From positions 1 through 35,644 of the forward strand of contig NZ_JAEQAZ010000086.1 in NCBI RefSeq assembly GCF_016654115.1: a DNA stretch of 35,644 nucleotides. Reading direction: 5' to 3'. Below the pieces are notes generated by a model. The model saw only the letters and a program-made list of their open reading frames with translations. It did not search any database and was not told the DNA's origin. Made by a program: the position numbers and the translations under genes. Source of the stretch: Streptomyces sp. MBT53. Its GTDB lineage: Bacteria; Actinomycetota; Actinomycetes; Streptomycetales; Streptomycetaceae. Shown here piece after piece: positions 7,777-14,365 of this stretch; position 1 is the stretch's first letter; each line of letters begins with the position of its first letter.

Positions 7777-9998
7777 GCGCGGAACACCCACGCCCGCAGG
7801 AGGAGGAACCGCAGCACGGTCGCGGTCAGGTTGGCGGCCAGGAGTACGGCGAGATCGGTGGCGTGGGAGGCCGAGGGTGCCGCGTGGTGCAGGGCGGCGA
7901 GGGAGCCGCTGGTGAGCACCAGGCCGATCAGGAAGACCACGAGGCCCTTGCCGTGGTGGCGCAGCGCGCCGCCGCGTCCGCGGTGTCCGAAGGTGAGGCG
8001 TCGGTTCGCGGCCGTGTTGGCGAGGGCGCAGAGCAGGAGCGCGAGCGCGTTGGCGGCCTGGGCACCGAGTGCCGGGCTCAGGGCCGCGTAGAGCAGGAGG
8101 TGGCCGAGGGTGCTCGTCACGCCGATGGCGGCGAAGCGGGCGAGTTGGGCGGCGGGGCCGGCCGGTGCCCGTGAGATGAGGGCGGCCGGGCCGGCGGGCG
8201 CCCGTGAGACGGGGGCGGCCGGTCCGGGCTGCGCGTGCGCGAGGCGGGGAGCGTGTCCGGGCTCCGCGTGCGTGAGCCGGGGAACGTGTCCGGGCTCCGC
8301 GTGCGTGAGTCGGGCAGGCTGTCCCGCCTGCGGGTGCGTGGACTGGGTGGCTGGTCCGGGCTGCGCGTGCGTGAGGCGGGGAGCGTGTCCGGGCTCCGCG
8401 TGTGTGGGATGGGTGGTCGGTTCGGGGTGCGCCTGCGTGAGTTGGGCGGCCGGTTCAGTCGGCGCCTGCGTGGGCTGGGCAGTCTGTCCGGCCTCCGCGC
8501 GCGTGGACTGCACGCCCGGTCCGGGCTGCGCCCCCGCGAGCTGTACGACTGGTCCGGGCTGCGCCGCCGTGAGCTGAGCGGCCTGCCCCGCCTGCGCCCG
8601 CGTGGGCTGGGCAATCTGTCCAGGCTGCGCGCGCGTGAGCTGCACGCCCGGTTCAGTCGACGTCTGCGAGGGCTGGGCAGTCTCTCCGGCTTGCGCGTGC
8701 GTGAGTTGCACACCCGGTCCGGGCTGCGCCCGCGTGGGCCGAGCAGCCGGTTCAGTCGGCGCCTGCGAGGACTGGACAGTCTCTCCGGCCTGCGCGCGCG
8801 TGAGCTGCACACCCGGTCCGGCCTGCGCGTGCGGGAACTGGGCGGCCTGTCCCGCCTGCACCTGCGTGAGCTGAACAGTCTGCCCAGGCTGCGCCCCCGT
8901 GAGCTGGGCAGCCTGCCCCACCTCCACCCTCGCGAGCTGGGCACCCTGCCCGACCTGCGCCCGCGCAGGCTGCACGCCCGCGCCAGGCTGCGCCCCCGTG
9001 AACTGAGCGGCCTGCCCCACCTCCACCCCCGCGAGCTGGGCACCCTGCCCGACCTGCGCACGCGCAGGCTGCACGCCCGGTCCCGCCTGCGCCCCCGTGA
9101 GCTGGGCAGTCTGTCCCGCCTGTGCCCGCAGGAGCTGGGTGGTCGGTTCAGTCGGCGCGTCGGCGACGTCGGCGGCCGCGTCGAGTCGTAGTGCGGCCGG
9201 TGACAGTCTGCCGCGGGCCAGTGCTCCGCCGATTCTGGCTATTCCGCGTAGGTCGGCGAGCGCGGTGGCGAGGATGTCGACCCGGCTGTCCGGGTCGTCG
9301 ACCCAGTCGACCGGTACCTCGTGAATCCGGAGGCCGGCGCGCTCGGCTATCACCAGGAGTTCGGTGTCGAAGAACCATCCGGTGTCCTCGACCAGGGGCA
9401 GCAGCACGTCGGCGACATCGCGTCGTACGGCCTTGAATCCGCACTGCGCGTCGGAGAAGCCGACGGCGAGGGTGGAGCGGAGCAGGGCGTTGTAGCAGCG
9501 GGAGGTGACCTCGCGTTTGGGGCCGCGTACGACCCGGGAGGCCGGGGCGAGGCGCGTGCCGATGGCCAGGTCGGAGTGGCCGGAGATCAGCGGGGCGACG
9601 AGGGGCAGCAGTGCGGCCAGTTCGGTGGAGAGGTCGACGTCCACGTACGCGAGCACCGGCGCGGGCGACTGCGACCAGGCGGCGCGCAGTGCCCGGCCCC
9701 GGCCTTTCTCGGGCAGCCGTAGCCACTCGGTTCCGGGCAGTTCGGCGGCCAGGCGGGCGGCGATCCGCGGGGTGCGGTCGGTGCTGGCGTTGTCGGCGAC
9801 GGTGATCCGGAACGGGTACGGGAACGCCTCGGAGAGGTGGGCGTGGAGGCGCCGTACGTTCGGCTCCAGGTCCGTCTCCTCGTTGAACACCGGGACGACG
9901 ACGTCCAGGACGGGGCCGGGGTGATGGGTCGGTACCGGTGTGCGTCGCGGTAGCCGGTCGATCACGTCCGTCGGCCTGAGTGACTTGTCATTCGTCAC
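7773..9998 (-). CDS. GT2 polyprenyl-phosphate glycosyltransferase fused to GtrA domain through 31 11-residue repeats
   Basis: The 741-residue protein has three parts. Residues 1-280 are a family 2 glycosyltransferase of the dolichyl/polyprenyl-phosphate sugar synthase type: VVVPVFNEE (33-41), ADNASTD (68-74), the nucleotide/metal motif YVDVDLS (118-124) and the family segment DAQCGFKAVRRD (183-194). Residues 281-621 are exactly 31 tandem 11-residue units (consensus close to AQPGPGVQLTR). Residues about 617-741 are a GtrA-like membrane domain with four hydrophobic segments, starting QLARFAAIGV and containing NRRLTFGHRG. GT2 plus GtrA is a known pairing for lipid-linked sugar synthesis and flipping, but the 341-residue repeat linker is remarkable. 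GTG at 9998 is preceded by GAAAGGG. The stop overlaps the mannosyltransferase start, so both likely serve one pathway. Confidence 0.88.
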   Translation of the reverse strand: MTNDKSLRPTDVIDRLPRRTPVPTHHPGPVLDVVVPVFNEETDLEPNVRRLHAHLSEAFPYPFRITVADNASTDRTPRIAARLAAELPGTEWLRLPEKGRGRALRAAWSQSPAPVLAYVDVDLSTELAALLPLVAPLISGHSDLAIGTRLAPASRVVRGPKREVTSRCYNALLRSTLAVGFSDAQCGFKAVRRDVADVLLPLVEDTGWFFDTELLVIAERAGLRIHEVPVDWVDDPDSRVDILATALADLRGIARIGGALARGRLSPAALRLDAAADVADAPTEPTTQLLRAQAGQTAQLTGAQAGPGVQPARAQVGQGAQLAGVEVGQAAQFTGAQPGAGVQPARAQVGQGAQLARVEVGQAAQLTGAQPGQTVQLTQVQAGQAAQFPHAQAGPGVQLTRAQAGETVQSSQAPTEPAARPTRAQPGPGVQLTHAQAGETAQPSQTSTEPGVQLTRAQPGQIAQPTRAQAGQAAQLTAAQPGPVVQLAGAQPGPGVQSTRAEAGQTAQPTQAPTEPAAQLTQAHPEPTTHPTHAEPGHAPRLTHAQPGPATQSTHPQAGQPARLTHAEPGHVPRLTHAEPGHAPRLAHAQPGPAAPVSRAPAGPAALISRAPAGPAAQLARFAAIGVTSTLGHLLLYAALSPALGAQAANALALLLCALANTAANRRLTFGHRGRGGALRHHGKGLVVFLIGLVLTSGSLAALHHAAPSASHATDLAVLLAANLTATVLRFLLLRAWVFRA
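8136..9158 (-). repeat. 31 tandem 33-bp units coding 11-residue repeats
   Basis: Read on the coding strand, the segment divides without remainder into 31 units of 33 bp (1,023 bp), each one 11-residue repeat. Typical units are AQPGPGVQLTR, AQAGQTAQLTG, VEVGQAAQFTG, APTEPAAQLTQ and AEPGHAPRLTH. Position 1 is nearly always Ala, position 4 Gly or Glu, position 8 usually Gln, and position 11 Arg, Gly, His or Gln. Some blocks are near-identical at a distance of several units (units 3-5 and 6-8), which points to expansion by segmental duplication. No gaps or frameshifts break the phase. The antisense strand is also open over much of this stretch purely because of the repeat composition. Confidence 0.95.
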
Positions 9999-10059
9999 GT
10001 TTTGCCCTTTCTGTGCACTGGTTCCGGGCATGCTGAAGACAGGGGTGGCGGGGGTGGGT

Positions 10060-10608
10060 TCAGGAACCGGAGGCTGCTGAGACGGTGAGTTCCGTGGTGA
10101 TGGACGACGGTTCGTCCTGGCTCTGGTTGTGCGCGGTCGCCGTCTCCGAAGGAGTGGAGGAGGTGGCGGGCGGTGTCGTGACGCCCGTGTTCCCGCCGGT
10201 GGTTGACGTGGCCGTGGCCGAACTCCCGGTCGTGGCGGGTGCCGTGGGAGTGTCCGAGGGCGTGCTGCCGGGGTCGGCCAGGGATGTCGTGGCGGACGAG
10301 GTGGGCGGAGCGGTCGGGGTCTCCCCCGGTGTCGGGGCCGAGCCGGTGGACGTGGGACTCGTCGCGGGCCTCGGGTGGGGCTCGGCGGGCTGGACCTTGG
10401 TCGGACCGGCGGGCAGCAGGAGCAGCCCGATGCCGATGCCGACGACCGCCAGGGCGGAACCGGCGGTCCTGCGCACCATCCTGGTCCGGCGACGGGCACG
10501 TACTCCTTCGTGGAGACGTTCGCGGTGTCGCGGCGCGAAGGGGGCGGGCTCGTGCGCGTCGCGCATCATCCGCGCCAACTGCCGTTCGAACGGATCCATT
10601 TGATCCAT
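10060..10608 (-). CDS. Single-pass membrane protein with Ser/Thr/Pro-rich ectodomain, probable anti-sigma partner
   Basis: The 182-residue protein has a cytoplasmic N-terminus of about 50 residues (MDQMDPFERQLARMMRDAHE, then Arg-rich), one membrane segment (about 55-72, AVVGIGIGLLLLPAG), and an extracytoplasmic tail of about 110 residues made almost entirely of Thr, Ser, Pro, Ala and Gly. The ATG at 10608 is preceded by AAGGAGG that overlaps the stop of the SigE-family sigma gene; an in-frame ATG three codons later is less well placed. Genes in this position after such sigma factors usually encode membrane anti-sigma factors or cognate sensors. No zinc-binding HxxxCxxC motif is present, so it is not a ZAS anti-sigma. 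The low-complexity tail could be a cell-wall-spanning, possibly O-glycosylated stalk. Anti-sigma role is inferred from context only. Confidence 0.75.
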   Translation of the reverse strand: MDQMDPFERQLARMMRDAHEPAPFAPRHRERLHEGVRARRRTRMVRRTAGSALAVVGIGIGLLLLPAGPTKVQPAEPHPRPATSPTSTGSAPTPGETPTAPPTSSATTSLADPGSTPSDTPTAPATTGSSATATSTTGGNTGVTTPPATSSTPSETATAHNQSQDEPSSITTELTVSAASGS

Positions 10609-10619
10609 GGGGTCCTCCT

Positions 10620-11132
10620 TCACCACGTCGGCTCGATGGCGTCGGTCAGGATCTGCCGCAGCCGCGCCACACCACGGGAGGCGTGGGAGCGCGCGGTGCC
10701 CACCGGGCATCCGAGCGCCTCCGCGACCTGGCCCTCGGGCAGATCCTGGTAGTAGCGCAGCACGACGGCCGCGCGCTGGTTCGGCGAGAGCTGGGCGAGC
10801 GCGTCCTCCAGCCGGGACCGCTCCGCCACGTCGACGGACACGTCCCCGGTCGTCGCCCCCTCGGGCAGCCGCTCGACGGGGCGTTCACCCCACCAGCGCC
10901 GCCGGCCCGAGCGCGCCGCCGCGCGGACCATCACCTTGCGGACGTATGCCTCCGGCGCGTCCTGGGAGACCTTCGGCCAGACGAACCAGAGCTTGACCAA
11001 GGACTCCTGCGCCAGATCCTCGGCCCGATGCCGGTCACCGCCGACAAGCAGACGCGCGAGATGGAGGAGTACCGACCAGCGGGCCGCCACGAACTCCTCG
11101 AACTCACCCGCCTGACCCTGCTCGATGCGCAC
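10620..11132 (-). CDS. SigE-family ECF RNA polymerase sigma factor
   Basis: The 170-residue protein has the two domains of an extracytoplasmic-function sigma factor. Region 2 (about 15-80) contains LLHLARLLVGGDRHRAEDLAQESLVKLW, the -10-binding helices. Region 4 (about 105-165) contains LSPNQRAAVVLRYYQDLPEGQVAEALGCPVGTARSHASRG, the -35-binding helix-turn-helix. The sequence style (LVGGDRHRAEDLAQESLVKLW, RYYQDLPEGQVAEALGCPVGT) is that of the streptomycete SigE-fam group. GTG at 11132 is chosen because GGGAG precedes it at good distance and it gives the normal length. The downstream membrane gene follows with its ribosome-binding site starting at this stop codon, so the two are co-transcribed and probably act as a signalling pair. 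Confidence 0.92.
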   Translation of the reverse strand: MRIEQGQAGEFEEFVAARWSVLLHLARLLVGGDRHRAEDLAQESLVKLWFVWPKVSQDAPEAYVRKVMVRAAARSGRRRWWGERPVERLPEGATTGDVSVDVAERSRLEDALAQLSPNQRAAVVLRYYQDLPEGQVAEALGCPVGTARSHASRGVARLRQILTDAIEPTW

Positions 11133-11204
11133 TGTCTCTGCTCCCACTGGTTGCCTACACCGTGTAAAAGGCGGTGGGCCGCCCTCCGCGATGCACCCGC
11201 ACCG

Positions 11205-11220
11205 CGTGATCTGGATCACG
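11205..11220. promoter_or_regulatory. Crp-like perfect dyad in the divergent sigma/small-protein promoter region
   Basis: CGTGATC-TG-GATCACG is a 16-bp perfect inverted repeat. Its core GTGA-N6-TCAC fits the binding pattern of Crp/Fnr-family regulators, which streptomycetes possess. It lies 73 bp upstream of the sigma factor GTG and 68 bp upstream of the small-protein GTG, so it could affect either gene. Assignment is by pattern only. Confidence 0.4.
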
Positions 11221-11287
11221 GGGTGTGCGCGGCGGGGGGGCCGGACACCGCAGGTCCCGCGAACCGGCGCGCTGATAGCGTCGCGCC

Positions 11288-11572
11288 GTGATCGTCTATC
11301 CGCTGTGGCACGTCGGCCACCAGAACGAGGCCGGCGCCGACGGCTCGACCGTGCACGTCGACGAGAGCGGTGTGTACTGCGACGAGGCGGACGGCGACGA
11401 CGTGAAGCTGCTCGGCATCTACTCGACCCCGGAAAGGGTCGAGGAACGTCTGCGTCAGGCTCGACTGCTACCGGGCTTCCGTGATGAACCCGAGTGCTTC
11501 CACTTCGACGCCTACGAGCTCGACGAGGACACCTGGACCGAGGGCTTCGTTCGGGTTCCGCCGGGCGAGTAG
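11288..11572 (+). CDS. Small conserved acidic protein (94 aa), DUF7336-like
   Basis: A soluble acidic protein with the recognisable pattern VYPLWHVGH near the start, VKLLGIYSTPERVEERL in the middle (about 39-55), PGFRDEPECFHFDAYELDEDTWTEGF near the end. This order is shared by a family of small uncharacterised actinobacterial proteins; I believe it is the one named DUF7336 but am not certain of the number. Three Cys or Trp-rich spots are not in a metal motif. Start is GTG at 11288. There is no Shine-Dalgarno sequence, and TAGCGT lies 6 bp upstream where a -10 would sit for a leaderless message. It is divergent from the sigma factor and convergent with the response regulator. Function unknown. 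Confidence 0.75.
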   Translation: MIVYPLWHVGHQNEAGADGSTVHVDESGVYCDEADGDDVKLLGIYSTPERVEERLRQARLLPGFRDEPECFHFDAYELDEDTWTEGFVRVPPGE

Positions 11573-11604
11573 GTCGGTGGGCCGAGCCACTGGGACGCCG
11601 GGCC

Positions 11605-12252
11605 TCAGCGCCCGTCTTCGAGATACCTCAGGACCGCGAGCACCCGTCGGTTCCCCGTGTCCGACGGTGGCAGGTCGAGCTTGGTGAAGATGTTGGCGAC
11701 ATGCTTCTCGACCGCGCGCTCGGAGACGGTGAACGCGGTGGCGATCGCGTGGTTGGTGCGGCCTTCCGCCATCAGGGCGAGAACCTCGCGTTCGCGTGGG
11801 GTGAGGGTGTCGAGGGCGGTGGATCGGCGGGCGGCGCCGAAGAGTTGGGCGACGACCTCGGGGTCGAGCGCGGTGCCGCCGGCGGCGACGCGTTCCAGGG
11901 CGCCGACGAACTCGCCGATGTCCACGACCCGTTCCTTGAGGAGATACCCGAACCCGGCCGGGTTGCCGAGGAGTTGGGCCGCGTGGGTCGTCTCGACGTA
12001 CTGCGAGAACAGCAGCACGCCGGTCGCCGGGTGCTGCTCGCGCAGTCGTACGGCCGCCCGTACGCCCTCGTCGGTCTGGGTGGGCGGGAGGCGGATGTCG
12101 ACGACGGCGACGTCCGGGGCGTGGGCCGCGACCGCGGTCAGCAGGGCCTCGGCGTCGCCGACCGCCGCGGCCACCTCCACGCCCCGCAGCTGGAGCAGCT
12201 GGACCAGGCCGTCGCGCAGGAGGGCCGAGTCCTCGGCGATGACGACGCGCAT
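11605..12252 (-). CDS. NarL/LuxR-family response regulator
   Basis: The 215-residue protein has an N-terminal receiver domain: acidic pair E7-D8, phosphoacceptor Asp52 in VVDIRLPP, Ser/Thr switch in LLFSQYV, and Lys in YLLKERV. A C-terminal LuxR-type helix-turn-helix (about 145-205) begins LTPREREVLALMAEGRTNHAIATAFTVSERAVEKHV. The receiver insert DIRLPPTQTDEGVRAA is typical of the actinobacterial kinase-coupled subgroup. ATG at 12252 has GGAG 5 bp upstream. It is the last gene of an operon with a histidine kinase (ends 46 bp upstream) and a stand-alone sensor protein; the gap contains a 12-bp tandem repeat that may affect coupling. It binds DNA after phosphorylation by the kinase; targets unknown. 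Confidence 0.94.
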   Translation of the reverse strand: MRVVIAEDSALLRDGLVQLLQLRGVEVAAAVGDAEALLTAVAAHAPDVAVVDIRLPPTQTDEGVRAAVRLREQHPATGVLLFSQYVETTHAAQLLGNPAGFGYLLKERVVDIGEFVGALERVAAGGTALDPEVVAQLFGAARRSTALDTLTPREREVLALMAEGRTNHAIATAFTVSERAVEKHVANIFTKLDLPPSDTGNRRVLAVLRYLEDGR

Positions 12253-12261
12253 GCCACTCCG

Positions 12262-12309
12262 TTCATATCCGGGTTCACATCCGGGTTCACATCCGGGTTC
12301 AGATCTGGG
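12262..12309. repeat. Four 12-bp tandem repeats across the kinase stop codon
   Basis: Four head-to-tail units read TTCATATCCGGG, TTCACATCCGGG (twice, identical) and TTCAGATCTGGG. On the coding (minus) strand the unit is CCCGGATGTGAA, which contains ATG immediately followed by TGA. The outermost unit (12298-12309) holds the last residues and stop codon of the histidine kinase; the other three fill the gap before the response regulator start. Each of the two middle copies therefore carries a start-stop pair, and each copy repeats the kinase stop codon context. Confidence 0.9.
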
Positions 12310-13594
12310 GGATGTCGACCGTGACCACCGTAGGGCCTCCGCGCGGGCTGTCGCAGGTCAGTGTGCCGTCGACGGTACGGACCCGGGCGAGGAGGCCGGT
12401 GAGTCCGGAGCCCGCGCCGATCGTCGCGCCGCCCTGTCCGTCGTCGGTGACCCTCAGCCGCAGGACTCCGTCGCGGGCGGTGACGTCGACGGCGGCGGCC
12501 GTGGCCCGGGCGTGTTTCGTCGCGTTGGCGAGAAGCTCGGCGGCGCAGAAGTAGGCAATGGTCTCGACGGCCGGGGTGGGGCGGGTGCCGATGTCGGTGG
12601 TGAGGGTGACGGGGAGCGCGCTGTCGGCGGCGAGGGTGGTGAGCGCGGCGTGCAGACCTTCGTCGAGTACGGGCGGATGGATGCCCTTGACGAGGTGGCG
12701 CAGGTCGGTGATGGCCTGGGTGGCGTTGCCCCGGGCGGTGTCGACGACGGCGAGGACGCGGTCGGGTGCGGCCTCGGTGGTGACCAGTTCGCGGATCATG
12801 GTCAGCTGCATGGCGAGGGAGACCAGCCGGGCCTGGGTGCCGTCGTGCAGATCGCGTTCGATACGGCGGAGGGTGATGGCGGCGTCGTCGACGGCCTGGG
12901 CGCGGGTCTCCTCCAGGGTGCGGATCCGGCGGGTCGCGGCGTCGGGGCCGAGCAGCACGGTCAGCAGGGCGCGCTGCGGCCCGAGGGCGTAGCGGAGGAG
13001 TACGGGGGCGAGGGCCAGCAGCAGCAGTCCGGCCGCGAACGGGATCAACCACCGTGGCCAGGAGTCGAGTTGGAAGCCGAAGAACTCCAGTGACACATGG
13101 CGTGCGGAGCCGTCGGTGCCGCTGTGCACGGTGTTGTAGTTCCAGCGCTTGAGCAGCGGGTGCAGGGTGAGCAGGACGCCGTAGACGTATCCGATGACGA
13201 CGGCCGCGTACGCGAAGACGGCCGTGAACGGTGTGAGCAGCGCGCAGCCGACGGCCCGCCAGCCCGCCCGGTCGAGCAGGACGCCCCGCCGCCAGCCGAG
13301 GAGCCCGCTGCCGCCGGGTGCGCCCGGCGGTTCGATCTCCAGTCCGAGCAGCCGCCGAGCGAGCCCCCGCTGCAGCGCGCCCAGCGCCAGCGCGCCCCGC
13401 ACGGTGACGGCCAGCAGCCACAGCCCGAGCGTGGTCACCGACAGCGCCCCGCCGAACGCCAGCCCGACAAGGGTGAGGAGTAAGCCGGCCAGAGCGAGCG
13501 GGAGGGCGATCACGCCGTAGAGGACGGCGGCCAGCGCGCGGCGGCCGAAGGTGGCGACAGCGCGGGTACGGAGGCGGGAGCGGAGGCTCGGCAT
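12299..13594 (-). CDS. Sensor histidine kinase with N-terminal membrane sensor domain
   Basis: The 431-residue kinase begins with a four-helix membrane 'putative sensor' domain (about 18-210; hydrophobic blocks at 22-48, 50-68, 115-145 and 180-202). A HisKA_3 dimerisation helix follows with His250 in RRIERDLHDGTQARL, and a GHKL ATPase with N-box ELLANATKHA, G1 DDGQGG and G2 GSGLTGLLARV. It autophosphorylates and passes phosphate to the NarL-type regulator encoded downstream. ATG at 13594 lies 9 bp after the stop of a gene for a separate protein that is a paralogue of this sensor domain (shared QRGLARRLLGLEI / QRGLVRRFLHTEI). The stimulus is unknown; sensing within the membrane is typical of the group. 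Confidence 0.94.
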   Translation of the reverse strand: MPSLRSRLRTRAVATFGRRALAAVLYGVIALPLALAGLLLTLVGLAFGGALSVTTLGLWLLAVTVRGALALGALQRGLARRLLGLEIEPPGAPGGSGLLGWRRGVLLDRAGWRAVGCALLTPFTAVFAYAAVVIGYVYGVLLTLHPLLKRWNYNTVHSGTDGSARHVSLEFFGFQLDSWPRWLIPFAAGLLLLALAPVLLRYALGPQRALLTVLLGPDAATRRIRTLEETRAQAVDDAAITLRRIERDLHDGTQARLVSLAMQLTMIRELVTTEAAPDRVLAVVDTARGNATQAITDLRHLVKGIHPPVLDEGLHAALTTLAADSALPVTLTTDIGTRPTPAVETIAYFCAAELLANATKHARATAAAVDVTARDGVLRLRVTDDGQGGATIGAGSGLTGLLARVRTVDGTLTCDSPRGGPTVVTVDIPQI

Positions 13595-13603
13595 GGGATC
13601 AAC

Positions 13604-14107
13604 CTAGGAGAGGAGCGACCGGGCGACACGGACCTGCACGGCGGTGAGGCCCCGCACCACCCACGGCATCAGCAGCAGAAAGCCGATACCGCCGAGGACG
13701 GCGTGGAAGGCCCAGGCGCCGGCGAAGGTCGGACCGCCCCAGGCACTGGAGTAGTCGTCGCCCGCGCGCAGCGGCCAGCCGAGGTTCATGGGGACGATCG
13801 CCCAGCCGTAGACCGTGATGAAGAGGGTGAGGAGGTTGAGGGGGGTGGCGAGGAGGGCGTGGCGCAGGCCGCCGCGGCGTGCGGTGCCCGGGATCTCCGT
13901 ATGCAGGAAGCGGCGGACCAGGCCTCGCTGCCAGCGGGCCGTGGGGGCGCCGAGCAGGGAGAGCGGGACGCACGCCAGGCCCACGGGGAGCGCGAGTACG
14001 GCGTAGGCGGTGCGGCGCCAGGTGGCGGCGGTGAAGGGCTCGCGGGCGAGCCGCCACATCCGCACCGCCCCGGTGTCGTGGACCTGCACATCTCGAACGC
14101 TGCCCAT
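13604..14107 (-). CDS. Stand-alone membrane sensor-domain protein
   Basis: The 167-residue protein has the same four-helix membrane layout as the N-terminal part of the kinase encoded next to it, including the cytoplasmic helix QRGLVRRFLHTEI, TPLNLLTLFITVYGW and a final hydrophobic segment VLGGIGFLLLMPWVVRG. It has no kinase, HATPase or receiver domain. GGAGG precedes the ATG at 14107, and only 9 bp separate its stop from the kinase start, so it heads the operon. A role as accessory sensor, modulating the kinase by heterodimer formation or ligand presentation, is inference from paralogy and gene order. The match is to the PF13796-type 'putative sensor' domain. Confidence 0.85.
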   Translation of the reverse strand: MGSVRDVQVHDTGAVRMWRLAREPFTAATWRRTAYAVLALPVGLACVPLSLLGAPTARWQRGLVRRFLHTEIPGTARRGGLRHALLATPLNLLTLFITVYGWAIVPMNLGWPLRAGDDYSSAWGGPTFAGAWAFHAVLGGIGFLLLMPWVVRGLTAVQVRVARSLLS

Positions 14108-14201
14108 GGTGCTTCCTCCCGGCCGTGAACTGCGGAAAACCGATGTCTCCAGGTTTCCGCCGCCGCCCGCCGTACACGATGGTGCCTGCACGGAAGTACG
14201 G

Positions 14202-14219
14202 GGTTCGGTTAACCGAACC
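14202..14219. promoter_or_regulatory. 18-bp perfect palindrome upstream of the sensor-kinase-regulator operon
   Basis: GGTTCGGTTAACCGAACC is a perfect palindrome without spacer. It sits 95 bp before the sensor-protein ATG and 147 bp before nirB, in the divergent intergenic region. It is a strong operator candidate, for example for autoregulation by the response regulator, but the binding protein cannot be named. Confidence 0.5.
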
Positions 14220-14304
14220 GGCACGGACCGGCCCGTGCTCACACCCCACCCCCGGCGCGCGCCCGGAACCCTCACACCCCCCGCGCGCTCCCGCTGAGGG
14301 CAGC

Positions 14305-14342
14305 GTTCCTCACGGGAAACAGATGTGATGCGGTCGGGTAAC
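14305..14342 (+). promoter_or_regulatory. GlnR-like boxes upstream of nirB
   Basis: Four 5-bp half-sites repeat with exact 11-bp period: GTTCC (14305), GAAAC (14316), GATGC (14327) and GTAAC (14338). GAAAC and GTAAC match the streptomycete GlnR half-sites GaAAC and gTnAC; the other two are partial. nirB is an established GlnR target in S. coelicolor, which supports the reading. The last box ends 23 bp before the nirB ATG. Confidence 0.5.
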
Positions 14343-14365
14343 ACCGAAGTCGCAGGCTCCTGGAC

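Noticed and set aside
8136..9158. CRISPR-like array of 33-bp repeats
   Set aside because: The units are contiguous with no spacers, are in frame with a coding sequence, and translate to an 11-residue repeat; it is a coding tandem repeat, not a CRISPR array.
8235..9191. A 318-residue repeat-rich reading frame on the plus strand opposite the 11-residue repeats
   Set aside because: It is the antisense image of the repeats in a region where the opposite strand codes for a protein with recognised domains on both sides of the repeat array; it has no ribosome-binding site.
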